DNA from: Candidatus Omnitrophota bacterium
Lineage (GTDB): Bacteria; Omnitrophota; Gorgyraeia; Gygaellales; Profunditerraquicolaceae
Reading direction: 5' to 3'
DNA: 12,599 bases
Assembly (NCBI GenBank): GCA_020063525.1
Contig: JAGUUJ010000066.1
Location: forward strand, 1-12,599
In this document: positions 7,356 to 12,599 of the stretch, piece by piece
How positions within the stretch are numbered: the stretch's first letter is position 1
How the letters are laid out: each line of letters starts with the position of its first letter
Notes under the pieces: model-generated
Told to the model about the DNA's origin: nothing
The model's database searches: none
The model's input: the letters and a program-made list of their open reading frames with translations, nothing else
Made by a program: the position numbers and the translations under genes

Positions 7356-8546
7356 ATGATTCTAGTCCAGCATAAATTAGATGTTATAAAGAAAAGTCGT
7401 TCCAACTTTTTTGATTGGAGAGGCCAATTTACTCCTGAATTTATTGAGTATGTTCTTTCTGTTCTTGCTAGAAAAGACGATGTTGTAATTGATCCTTTCT
7501 CGGGAAGTGGAACCGTCCTTTTAGAGTGCGTAAGAAAGAATTTACGTTGTCTTGGATTTGAAATTAATCCAGCCGCTTTCATTCTATCGGAATTCTATTC
7601 CTTTTCAAATGTACCACTCGAAGAGAGAAGTAGTATTTACAGAAGAATTGAAAAGAAAATTGATGCACTCACTTGTAAGTACATTGGAAAGAAACTTTTC
7701 ATCGAAAGTTTTGACTATAGGTTTAGTTACAGAAATCTATTAGAATATTCGAGAGATATACTCCGAAGTATTAACGATAGATATGAAAAAATTTTGTTGT
7801 TGCATGTTTTGTTTTCAACAGAGAATAGTTCTGTAAATGATTTAAATCTTGCTATCAATCAAGCTTCGCAGTATATTAAAAAATTATTACTCTCATTGCC
7901 TTATTCAAAAGAATTCGTAAAAGCATTTATTTGCGATGCAAGATTAATACATAAAAAAAGTCCTTCCCTTGGGAATCTAATTATTACTAGTCCACCATAT
8001 ATTAATGTTTTTAATTATCATCAGAATCATAGAGCACTGATGGAGCAATTAGGATGGAACATACTTAAAATTGCGCAGAGCGAATTCGGCTCTAATCGAA
8101 AAAATAGGGGTAATCGTTTTAAAACAGTTGTTGAATATGCGTTAGATATGGAACAAGCGCTTCTTAGTTTTTATAATATTTTGGAAAAAGACGGAATAAT
8201 TGTATTAGTCGTTGGTAGGGAATCAAATGTAAGAAGGACCCCTTTCTATAATGGCAAGATTATCAAAGAAATAGCAGAGGCAATGGGTTGTTTTTGTGAC
8301 ATAGAGAATCATGAGAGGTCGTTCTTAAACAAGTTTGGGAATTGTATTAAAGAAGATATACTCATTCTTAAAAAAGATGATAAATTACCTTCCCTAAGTA
8401 ATGCAATGCAGATTGCAAGAAAACATCTAAAACTTGCTTTAAAATGTGCTTCTGGAGAAGTTGTCAATGATATAAATGATGCGATAAGTATAGCAGATAC
8501 AATTAATCCATCTCCGTATTTTGAAACATTTTCGGAAAAAATATGA
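7356..8546 (+). CDS. DNA methyltransferase (N6-adenine/N4-cytosine type) of an R-M system
   Basis: A 396-residue SAM-dependent DNA amino-methyltransferase. Motif I is DPFSGSGT (residues 46-53), with the acidic loop GFEINP at 67-72. The catalytic motif IV is TSPPY (211-215), followed by INVFNYHQNHRALMEQLGW, and a later strand reads GIIVLVVGRES. Motif I comes before motif IV with about 150 residues between them, which may hold the target-recognition region. SPPY is common in both N4-cytosine and some N6-adenine enzymes, so the modified base is not decided. The stop overlaps the start of the next gene by four bases (ATGA), typical of a restriction-modification operon. Base composition is lower in GC than the flanking metabolic genes. 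GAGG at 7339-7342 is a distant ribosome site. Confidence 0.88.
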   Translation: MILVQHKLDVIKKSRSNFFDWRGQFTPEFIEYVLSVLARKDDVVIDPFSGSGTVLLECVRKNLRCLGFEINPAAFILSEFYSFSNVPLEERSSIYRRIEKKIDALTCKYIGKKLFIESFDYRFSYRNLLEYSRDILRSINDRYEKILLLHVLFSTENSSVNDLNLAINQASQYIKKLLLSLPYSKEFVKAFICDARLIHKKSPSLGNLIITSPPYINVFNYHQNHRALMEQLGWNILKIAQSEFGSNRKNRGNRFKTVVEYALDMEQALLSFYNILEKDGIIVLVVGRESNVRRTPFYNGKIIKEIAEAMGCFCDIENHERSFLNKFGNCIKEDILILKKDDKLPSLSNAMQIARKHLKLALKCASGEVVNDINDAISIADTINPSPYFETFSEKI

Positions 8547-9436
8547 TGTATAAATCACCTCACAAAGAAAAATTGTTAGCCGCAATCTCGAATCCAAAGT
8601 GTAAGAATGATGTCTCCATCTTAAAAGAAGCTTTGAAGGCATATGAATCTTGGATTAAAGCTTTGTTATCATTGAAATCAACTGGAAAAGAAAGAGTCCT
8701 CGAGATGACAAAGTTATTGAATGAGTATAAAGATTTATTAGAAGTTGAGTTAATATCTAAGAAATGCTCATCCTTTTTAACTAGGCAGAAAGGGCAACTA
8801 AAATTAGATAATTCAGTATTGGAAGAATTCCTGATCCATTTAGTGGATCCAAAAATAATAAGCGGATTACCCAAGTTTGAGATTGAAGCGGGCCCTCAGA
8901 CTGCTTTTATGTCGTTATCTTTTAAGCCGTCTCAGATCTCCAGTTTGAATAACAAACCAGAGATATCCTTAAAAGTTAAGGATCAGGATTTTACTATTGG
9001 GAAGACGATTTATTATAAATTCTCACCCGATTCAGGGTTTCAAAAAAAATCTACAACTGAGGGAAGTCTTTTCTTGGCAGTTTTAGCGGCTGAATGTAAG
9101 GTAAATTATGATAAGACGATGTTTCAAGAATGTGCCGGTACAGCCTCTAGGATTAAGCAAGGATGCCCGGTCTCAAAATATTATGTTTTGGTTGAATATC
9201 TTGATATGGAGCCAGAGGATTGTAGATTAACGGAGATAGATAATGTATTTATTTTAAGGCGGGTCAAGAGGTTACCATTTGAAAAGAGAAATAAATTTGA
9301 AGAAGTAGAAAACATCCATAAAAGATATCCAATTGATGGAGAAGTTATCTGGAAATTCGTTCAAGAGATTCATAAATTTGTTGATGCTATTTGGTACGAT
9401 CCCAATGAGGCTCTTAAGAGGGGATCATTTATTTAG
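8543..9436 (+). CDS. Probable type II restriction endonuclease, Bpu10I-like
   Basis: A 297-residue protein overlapping the methyltransferase by four bases, the expected place for the cognate endonuclease. A PD-(D/E)xK-type core can be drawn as P162-D163 ... E184-C-K186 (AAECKVNYDKTMFQECAGTA), with the upstream conserved-looking GPQTAFMSLSF at 117-127. The combination GPQTAF plus ECK...DKTMFQE recalls the Bpu10I endonuclease family; I make this call from memory of the family. Residues 1-100 are mostly helical and charged and may contribute to dimer formation or DNA recognition. Recognition sequence unknown. Translation is probably coupled to the methyltransferase, since only a weak GGA precedes the ATG. 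No convincing terminator follows the stop. Confidence 0.68.
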   Translation: MMYKSPHKEKLLAAISNPKCKNDVSILKEALKAYESWIKALLSLKSTGKERVLEMTKLLNEYKDLLEVELISKKCSSFLTRQKGQLKLDNSVLEEFLIHLVDPKIISGLPKFEIEAGPQTAFMSLSFKPSQISSLNNKPEISLKVKDQDFTIGKTIYYKFSPDSGFQKKSTTEGSLFLAVLAAECKVNYDKTMFQECAGTASRIKQGCPVSKYYVLVEYLDMEPEDCRLTEIDNVFILRRVKRLPFEKRNKFEEVENIHKRYPIDGEVIWKFVQEIHKFVDAIWYDPNEALKRGSFI

Positions 9437-9503
9437 GCAATTTTTTCCTTTGATTTTTTTGTTCTTTCTTTGTGCAAAAAGGCGCCATTAATGAAACTTT
9501 TGC

Positions 9504-9532
9504 TTGACAAATTATGGTTTACAAGTTATTCT
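9504..9532 (+). promoter_or_regulatory. sigma70-type promoter of gdhA
   Basis: Perfect TTGACA (9504-9509), 17-base spacer, TATTCT (9527-9532). The start point should be near 9539. The transcript meets a terminator within about 20 bases of the start, so full-length gdhA message from this promoter requires read-through. The 65 bases before it (9437-9503) are T-rich and show no gene. Confidence 0.75.
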
Positions 9533-9552
9533 TTACTTACAATTAGGTAGAA

Positions 9553-9566
9553 GGACAAGGGCGTCT
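9553..9566 (+). promoter_or_regulatory. Candidate ANTAR-target hairpin (P2) in gdhA leader
   Basis: GGAC (9553-9556) and GUCU (9563-9566) form a short stem, one pair G-U, around the hexaloop AAGGGC with A at position 1 and G at position 4, the pattern known for ANTAR RNA targets. The loop end and 3' arm (9560-9566) are also part of the 5' arm of the terminator at 9560-9593, so the two structures exclude each other. The 12 bases 9553-9564 match 12449-12460 at 11 positions. No convincing partner hairpin (P1) is visible upstream. Confidence 0.55.
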
Positions 9567-9593
9567 GCCAGGAAAGGCAGTCGCCTTTTTTTT
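9560..9593 (+). terminator. Rho-independent terminator/attenuator before gdhA
   Basis: GGCGUCUGCC (9560-9569) pairs with GGCAGUCGCC (9576-9585) with one U-U mismatch, loop AGGAAA, followed by eight T (9586-9593). It sits between the promoter at 9504 and the gdhA ATG at 9695, so it should act as an attenuator. The 100 bases between it and the ATG are AT-rich; -10-like TATAAT (9628) and TATACT (9666) occur there but lack -35 boxes. Confidence 0.88.
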
Positions 9594-9694
9594 AAAAAAT
9601 TTCATAGCTAAACTTAGGAAATAAATATATAATTATTCTCAGGTAGTCTGAAAGTGAATCTAAACTATACTTTTGAAGGGAAAGGGAGGAAGTA

Positions 9695-11032
9695 ATGTCA
9701 AAGAAGATTGAAGAGTTTATGGCACAAGTAGTAAACAAGAACCCCGGCGAAACCGAGTTTCATCAGGCAGTGCGGGAAGTGGTAGAATCAGTAATGCCGT
9801 TTATTGAGAAAAATCCCAAATATCAGGAAGCTAAAATTCTGCAAAGATTGGTGGAACCCGAGAGAGTAATAATGTTTCGTGTCCCTTGGCTGGATGATAA
9901 GGGAGAAATCCAGATAAACAGGGGTTATCGTATAGAAATGAATAGCGCCATCGGTCCTTACAAAGGCGGGATTCGTTTTCACCCTACTGTTAATTTAAGT
10001 ATTTTGAAATTCTTGGCCTTTGAGCAGGTTTTTAAAAACAGCTTAACTACGCTACCCATGGGCGGTGGAAAAGGTGGTTCTGATTTTGACCCTAAAGGAA
10101 AGTCTGATAACGAAGTGATGAAATTCTGCCAGAGTTTTATGACAGAGCTATATAGGCATATCGGTCCCGATACAGATGTTCCCGCGGGAGATATTGGTGT
10201 AGGTGGCCGTGAAATAGGATATATGTTCGGACAGTACAAAAGATTACGTAACGAATTTACCGGTGTTCTTACTGGTAAGGGTTTAAGCTGGGGTGGAAGT
10301 TTAATTAGGCCCGAAGCGACTGGTTATGGTTGCGTATATTTTGTGGATGAGATGCTAAAAACAAGAGGAGAATCTTTAAAAGGGAAGGTTTGCACAGTAT
10401 CAGGATCAGGCAATGTTGCGCAGTACACTGTAGAAAAGTTAATTCATTTAGGAGCAAAGGTGGTGACATTGTCAGATTCTAATGGGGTTATTTATGATGA
10501 GGCAGGTATCGATAAGAAAGAATTGAAGTGCGTGATGGAGCTGAAGAATGTTCGCCGCGGCCGTATAAAGGAATGCGCAAAAGAATTTAATTGTAAATAT
10601 TTTGAAAATAAAAATCCTTGGGGGATAAAATGCGATATTGCTTTTCCCAGCGCTACCCAGAACGAGATAGACGAAAATGACGCTAAGACATTAGTCAAAA
10701 ATGGCTGTATTGCTGTTGGTGAAGGGGCAAATATGCCGACTACGCCGGAAGGTGTTGAGGTATTTCAGAAGGCAAAGATTCTCTATGCGCCTGGCAAGGC
10801 AGCTAATGCTGGCGGAGTTGCTACTTCTGGTTTAGAAATGACCCAGAATAGCATGCGGTTATCGTGGTCGCGAGAAGAAGTGGATAAGAAATTACGCGAG
10901 ATTATGATAGCTATTCATGAGCAATGTGTCAGATACGGCAAAGAAGGTAATTACGTAAATTATGTCAATGGTGCAAATATTGCAGGGTTTGTAAAAGTAG
11001 CTGATGCCATGATTGATCAAGGATTAGTGTAA
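9695..11032 (+). CDS. gdhA: Glutamate dehydrogenase, hexameric, probably NADP-specific
   Basis: Interconverts glutamate and 2-oxoglutarate + NH3; with NADPH it assimilates ammonia. At 445 residues it matches the hexameric bacterial family. The substrate domain shows GPYKGGIRFHPTV (88-100), the catalytic lysine K126 in PMGGGKGGSDFDPKGKS, and D166 in VPAGDIGVGGREIGYM. The Rossmann domain has GSGNVA (237-242) and SDSNG after the second strand, with no acidic residue exactly at the strand end, which favours NADP as in E. coli GdhA; cofactor choice is an inference. GGGAGGA (9684-9690) precedes the ATG. It has its own promoter and a leader terminator, suggesting control by antitermination, plus a terminator downstream. 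Confidence 0.96.
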   Translation: MSKKIEEFMAQVVNKNPGETEFHQAVREVVESVMPFIEKNPKYQEAKILQRLVEPERVIMFRVPWLDDKGEIQINRGYRIEMNSAIGPYKGGIRFHPTVNLSILKFLAFEQVFKNSLTTLPMGGGKGGSDFDPKGKSDNEVMKFCQSFMTELYRHIGPDTDVPAGDIGVGGREIGYMFGQYKRLRNEFTGVLTGKGLSWGGSLIRPEATGYGCVYFVDEMLKTRGESLKGKVCTVSGSGNVAQYTVEKLIHLGAKVVTLSDSNGVIYDEAGIDKKELKCVMELKNVRRGRIKECAKEFNCKYFENKNPWGIKCDIAFPSATQNEIDENDAKTLVKNGCIAVGEGANMPTTPEGVEVFQKAKILYAPGKAANAGGVATSGLEMTQNSMRLSWSREEVDKKLREIMIAIHEQCVRYGKEGNYVNYVNGANIAGFVKVADAMIDQGLV

Positions 11033-11065
11033 CTATAAAATTTTGCTATAAAAAATTCCGAAGGT

Positions 11066-11100
11066 AAAAACGCCCCACCTTTACGTTGAGGCGTTTTTTT
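11066..11100 (+). terminator. Rho-independent terminator of gdhA
   Basis: AAAAACGCC (11066-11074) pairs with GGCGTTTTT (11090-11098); after one C-A mismatch two more pairs follow, and the loop is nine bases. The T run extends to 11100. It starts 33 bases after the gdhA stop. The stem contains the -35 box of the next promoter. A rival pairing AAGGU (11061-11065) with ACCUU (11077-11081) would open it, but no regulatory role is evident. Confidence 0.8.
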
Positions 11101-11108
11101 GTTATAAT
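11080..11108 (+). promoter_or_regulatory. Promoter of lhgO, leaderless
   Basis: TTTACG (11080-11085, 4 of 6 to consensus), 17-base spacer, perfect TATAAT (11103-11108). The start point is expected at about 11115-11116, and the ATG giving the canonical FAD-enzyme N-terminus is at 11116. No Shine-Dalgarno is present. This fits a leaderless message. The -35 box lies within the gdhA terminator stem. Confidence 0.6.
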
Positions 11109-11115
11109 GCAAATT

Positions 11116-12258
11116 ATGGAAAAAGTTGATATTGCTATTATAGGCGCGGGAGTAATTGGATTGAGCGTAGCCCAAGAGCTCTCCAAGGCTTTTAAAGAAA
11201 TCATTGCTATCGAAAAGAATACCTCTTTTGGACAGGAGACGAGCTCAAGAAACAGCGAGGTAATTCATGCCGGTATTTATTACCCCGGGGATTCTCTCAA
11301 AACAAAGACCTGTATCGAGGGTAGGCAGCTGCTTTATGAGTTTTGTAGCCAGAATAATATTCCACATAAAAAAACAGGAAAACTGATTGTGGCGATTGAT
11401 AAAAATGAAGTCGGGGATTTAGAAGACCTCTTAAAGAAAGGCTTAGAAAATGGAGTAAAGGACTTAAGGTTTCTCTCTAAAAATGAGATAAAAATCCTCC
11501 AGCCGCACATTGAAGCTGAGGCAGCCATACATTCGCCCTCAACCGGAATCTTGGATACCCACAGTTTTATGAAAAATTTAGTTTTCCAATTCGAAAATTG
11601 CGGCGGTCAGATAGCTTACAATACCGAGCTGGTCGGATTAGATAAAATCAAAGATGGATTCGAGGTCAGCGTAGAAGATAAAAGGGAAGGTGTATTTAAA
11701 TTATCAAGCCGCATCTTGATTAACTGCGCTGGGTTAAATTCAGATAAAGTTGCAGGTATGCTCGGACTGATAAAAGATGAATATAAGCTTAAAATGTGTA
11801 AAGGAGATTATTTTAGAGTCCATAATAATAAAGCTAAGCTTATTAATCGATTGATATATCCGGTACCCAAAGAGGACCGGCGAGGCTTGGGCATACATGC
11901 TACTTTGGATTTGGCAGGCGGTTTGCGCTTAGGACCTGATGATGAGTATGTTGATAAAATAGTTTATGATATAGATGGGTCTAAAAAGAAGATATTTTAT
12001 GAAAGTGTTAGTGCGTTCCTGCCTTTTATCCAGTTAGACGACCTTGCACCTGATACTTCTGGCATAAGGCCGAAATTACAAGGACCGAAAGAGGGCTTTA
12101 GGGATTTTATTATACAAGACGAGGCCCCAAACGGTCTTTCAGGATTTATAAATCTTATCGGCATAGAATCCCCTGGCTTTACGTCGGCTCTTTCTATTGC
12201 GAGAATAGTGGATAGAATGGTTAAAGATTTTTTAAAAATAAATAAAAATAAAACTTGA
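11116..12258 (+). CDS. lhgO: FAD-dependent oxidoreductase, L-2-hydroxyglutarate oxidase/dehydrogenase type
   Basis: A 380-residue DAO-superfamily flavoenzyme. The N-terminal dinucleotide fold is clear: MEKVDIAIIGAGVIGLSVA with GAGVIG at 10-15 and the ribose-binding acid E33. The segment SSRNSEVIHAGIYYPGDSLK (43-62) is characteristic of the LhgO/L2HGDH group, as is GDYFRV and the C-terminal GIESPGFTSALSIA region. LhgO oxidises L-2-hydroxyglutarate to 2-oxoglutarate; other 2-hydroxyacid or glycerol-3-phosphate-like substrates cannot be excluded. Position just after gdhA suits a role in the 2-oxoglutarate pool, for example repairing a GdhA or malate dehydrogenase side product. I start at ATG 11116; TTG 11086 lies inside the terminator and ATG 11107 inside the -10 box. 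Its stop codon overlaps the next -35 box. Confidence 0.85.
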   Translation: MEKVDIAIIGAGVIGLSVAQELSKAFKEIIAIEKNTSFGQETSSRNSEVIHAGIYYPGDSLKTKTCIEGRQLLYEFCSQNNIPHKKTGKLIVAIDKNEVGDLEDLLKKGLENGVKDLRFLSKNEIKILQPHIEAEAAIHSPSTGILDTHSFMKNLVFQFENCGGQIAYNTELVGLDKIKDGFEVSVEDKREGVFKLSSRILINCAGLNSDKVAGMLGLIKDEYKLKMCKGDYFRVHNNKAKLINRLIYPVPKEDRRGLGIHATLDLAGGLRLGPDDEYVDKIVYDIDGSKKKIFYESVSAFLPFIQLDDLAPDTSGIRPKLQGPKEGFRDFIIQDEAPNGLSGFINLIGIESPGFTSALSIARIVDRMVKDFLKINKNKT

Positions 12259-12283
12259 CAAATTCAAAGCTATAGGGTATACT
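12255..12283 (+). promoter_or_regulatory. Strong sigma70-type promoter for the tandem-attenuator leader
   Basis: Perfect TTGACA (12255-12260, overlapping the lhgO stop codon), 17-base spacer, TATACT (12278-12283). The start point should be at about 12290. The transcript would carry about 255 bases of leader before the ATG at 12546, with two terminators on the way. Confidence 0.8.
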
Positions 12284-12296
12284 TTTTTTGATAATA

Positions 12297-12315
12297 AAGC
12301 ACAAGGTTTGTGCTT
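12297..12315 (+). promoter_or_regulatory. Candidate ANTAR-target hairpin P1, first module
   Basis: AAGCAC (12297-12302) and GUGCUU (12310-12315) form a perfect six-pair stem around AAGGUUU. The loop has A at 1 and G at 4, the ANTAR-target pattern, though it has seven bases instead of six. It starts about seven bases after the predicted transcription start and is followed after seven bases by the second hairpin. Confidence 0.6.
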
Positions 12316-12322
12316 AAAGGAA

Positions 12323-12340
12323 AGAACAACGTAGCGTTCT
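12323..12340 (+). promoter_or_regulatory. Candidate ANTAR-target hairpin P2, first module
   Basis: AGAAC (12323-12327) pairs with GUUCU (12336-12340) around AACGUAGC; if C12327 pairs with G12334 instead, the loop is the hexamer AACGUA with a two-base bulge. In both readings A is at position 1 and G at 4. The 3' arm (12334-12340) is the 5' arm of the terminator at 12334-12364, so P2 and the terminator are mutually exclusive. Confidence 0.6.
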
Positions 12341-12364
12341 GGAAAAAGAACGCTTTTTTATTTT
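12334..12364 (+). terminator. Rho-independent terminator, first module
   Basis: GCGUUCU (12334-12340) pairs perfectly with AGAACGC (12347-12353), loop GGAAAA, then TTTTTTATTTT. It lies about 45 bases after the predicted start point and so ends a very short RNA unless prevented. Confidence 0.88.
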
Positions 12365-12402
12365 ACGGTACTTTCCTTTCAACGTCAGAAATCCGGATAA
12401 TG

Positions 12403-12437
12403 ACGTCCTTTTTAGCAATGTTTGCTAAGTAGGATGT
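12403..12437 (+). promoter_or_regulatory. Long hairpin, candidate P1 of second module
   Basis: The inner stem UUAGC/GCUAA (12412-12416, 12424-12428) holds the loop AAUGUUU, which matches the first P1 loop (AAGGUUU) at six of seven bases. An outer stem of seven pairs (ACGUCCU with AGGAUGU, one G-U) extends it. It is followed by TTTTTATTTTT, so it could also act as a terminator by itself. A rival five-pair stem, ACGUC (12382-12386) with GACGU (12402-12406), would break the outer stem. Confidence 0.5.
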
Positions 12438-12447
12438 TTTTATTTTT

Positions 12448-12463
12448 AGGACGAGGGCGTTCT
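12448..12463 (+). promoter_or_regulatory. Candidate ANTAR-target hairpin P2, second module
   Basis: AGGAC (12448-12452) and GUUCU (12459-12463) form five pairs (one G-U) around the hexaloop GAGGGC. G is at position 4 as expected, but position 1 is G instead of A. The 3' arm and the end of the loop overlap the 5' arm of the terminator at 12456. The sequence GGAC-R-AGGGCGT is shared with the gdhA leader. Confidence 0.5.
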
Positions 12464-12499
12464 TCCGTGTCCAATTATGGACTCAAGAACGCCTTTTTT
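12456..12499 (+). terminator. Rho-independent terminator, second module
   Basis: A perfect nine-pair stem, GGCGUUCUU (12456-12464) with AAGAACGCC (12485-12493). An inner five-pair stem GUCCA/UGGAC closes on AUUA. Six T follow, then A and more T. The outer arms repeat the GCGUUCU/AGAACGC arms of the first terminator, which suggests the two modules arose by duplication. Confidence 0.88.
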
Positions 12500-12513
12500 A
12501 TTTTTAAAGCCCT

Positions 12514-12528
12514 GCCTATTAAATAGGC
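12514..12528. repeat. Short inverted repeat before the last gene
   Basis: GCCTATT-A-AATAGGC, a perfect seven-base inverted repeat with one central base, six bases before the Shine-Dalgarno of the last gene. It could be an operator for a dimeric protein, or a small RNA hairpin near the ribosome site. No regulator can be named. Confidence 0.5.
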
Positions 12529-12545
12529 ATAACGAGGAATTTCCT

Positions 12546-12599
12546 ATGCAAAATATGCCTTATGAAGAACAGATAAATGCCCTAACTAAAATAAGCAAA
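12546..12599 (+). CDS. N-terminus of a GAF-type regulator, paralogue of the 4169 protein (partial)
   Basis: Only 18 codons are inside the window (MQNMPYEEQINALTKISK). The stretch Y-E-E-Q-I-N-A-L-T-K-I-S-K lines up with Y-L-K-Q-I-E-A-L-A-K-V-A-N at residues 13-25 of the GAF-ANTAR protein at 4169, the helix just before its GAF domain. I therefore expect a second GAF or GAF-ANTAR protein, but the ANTAR part is outside the window. GAGGA (12534-12538) stands seven bases before the ATG. Its long leader carries two hairpin/terminator modules, so it may be controlled by an ANTAR protein, possibly by itself. Confidence 0.6.
   Translation, partial: MQNMPYEEQINALTKISK

Noticed and set aside
9475..9488. 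Small stem GUGC/GCGC with loop AAAAAG upstream of the gdhA promoter
   Set aside because: It lies before the promoter, so it is not in the predicted transcript, and it has A rather than G at loop position 4.
9536..9550. Hairpin CUUAC/GUAG with loop AAUUAG as P1 of the gdhA leader
   Set aside because: Only four pairs, one of them G-U, and the loop has U at position 4; it also overlaps the expected transcription start.
11061..11081. Attenuator-like rival stem in the gdhA terminator
   Set aside because: It follows the gdhA stop and lies before a leaderless promoter, so there is no gene whose leader it would control.
11086..11115. TTG 11086 or ATG 11107 as the lhgO start
   Set aside because: The first lies in the gdhA terminator and the second in the -10 box; MEKVDIAIIGAG from 11116 matches the normal start of the FAD fold.
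12373..12401. Second promoter (TTTCCT, 17 bases, GATAAT) between the two terminators
   Set aside because: The -35 box is poor; the second module is more simply read from the promoter at 12255.
12259..12545. glnA-type or other known riboswitch, or a CRISPR leader
   Set aside because: The structure is explained by paired hairpins and terminators; I see no known riboswitch core and no repeated spacer pattern.

Overview
The window looks like a chromosomal stretch from a Gram-negative-type bacterium of an uncultivated lineage. The style (PilZ protein, compact operon, short palindromic element inside a gene) recalls Omnitrophota-like genomes, but that placement is only an inference from gene style. 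All convincing genes lie on the + strand. No rRNA, tRNA, CRISPR array or transposase is visible.

Layout. (1) 29-352: a small PilZ protein. (2) 411-4900: a tight run of nadE (ammonia-dependent NAD synthetase), an Lrp/AsnC regulator, a PatA-like aminotransferase, glnA (glutamine synthetase I-alpha) and a GAF-ANTAR RNA-binding regulator. (3) 4957-6780: a GH77 4-alpha-glucanotransferase (malQ). (4) 6781-7257: a sigma70-type promoter, a hairpin and a terminator ahead of an 89-residue two-helix membrane protein. (5) 7356-9436: a DNA methyltransferase overlapping by 4 bases a probable restriction endonuclease (Bpu10I-like), in more AT-rich sequence that looks like a foreign cassette. (6) 9437-11032: a promoter, a leader with hairpin and terminator, then gdhA (glutamate dehydrogenase). 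(7) 11116-12258: an LhgO-type FAD oxidase, probably on a leaderless mRNA. (8) 12255-12599: a strong promoter, two consecutive hairpin/terminator modules, then the first 18 codons of a protein that resembles the N-terminus of the GAF-ANTAR protein at 4169.

Theme. NadE, GlnA and GdhA all consume ammonia; GdhA, the aminotransferase and the oxidase meet at 2-oxoglutarate/glutamate. The main proposal is a local nitrogen-control circuit based on RNA. The GAF-ANTAR protein is encoded right after glnA. Leaders upstream of gdhA and of the second GAF-type gene carry small hairpins with A/G-rich loops whose 3' arms are also the 5' arms of terminators. This is the layout by which ANTAR proteins (NasR, EutV, AmiR) antiterminate transcription. 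The leader at 12290-12500 fits best, with two P1-P2-terminator units in tandem. The gdhA leader shows P2 and the terminator but no clear P1.

A second notable feature is a 30-bp, almost perfectly palindromic element inside glnA. It adds exactly ten residues in frame between conserved parts of the protein. Promoters for nadE and lhgO sit so close to their ATGs that both messages should be leaderless or nearly so.
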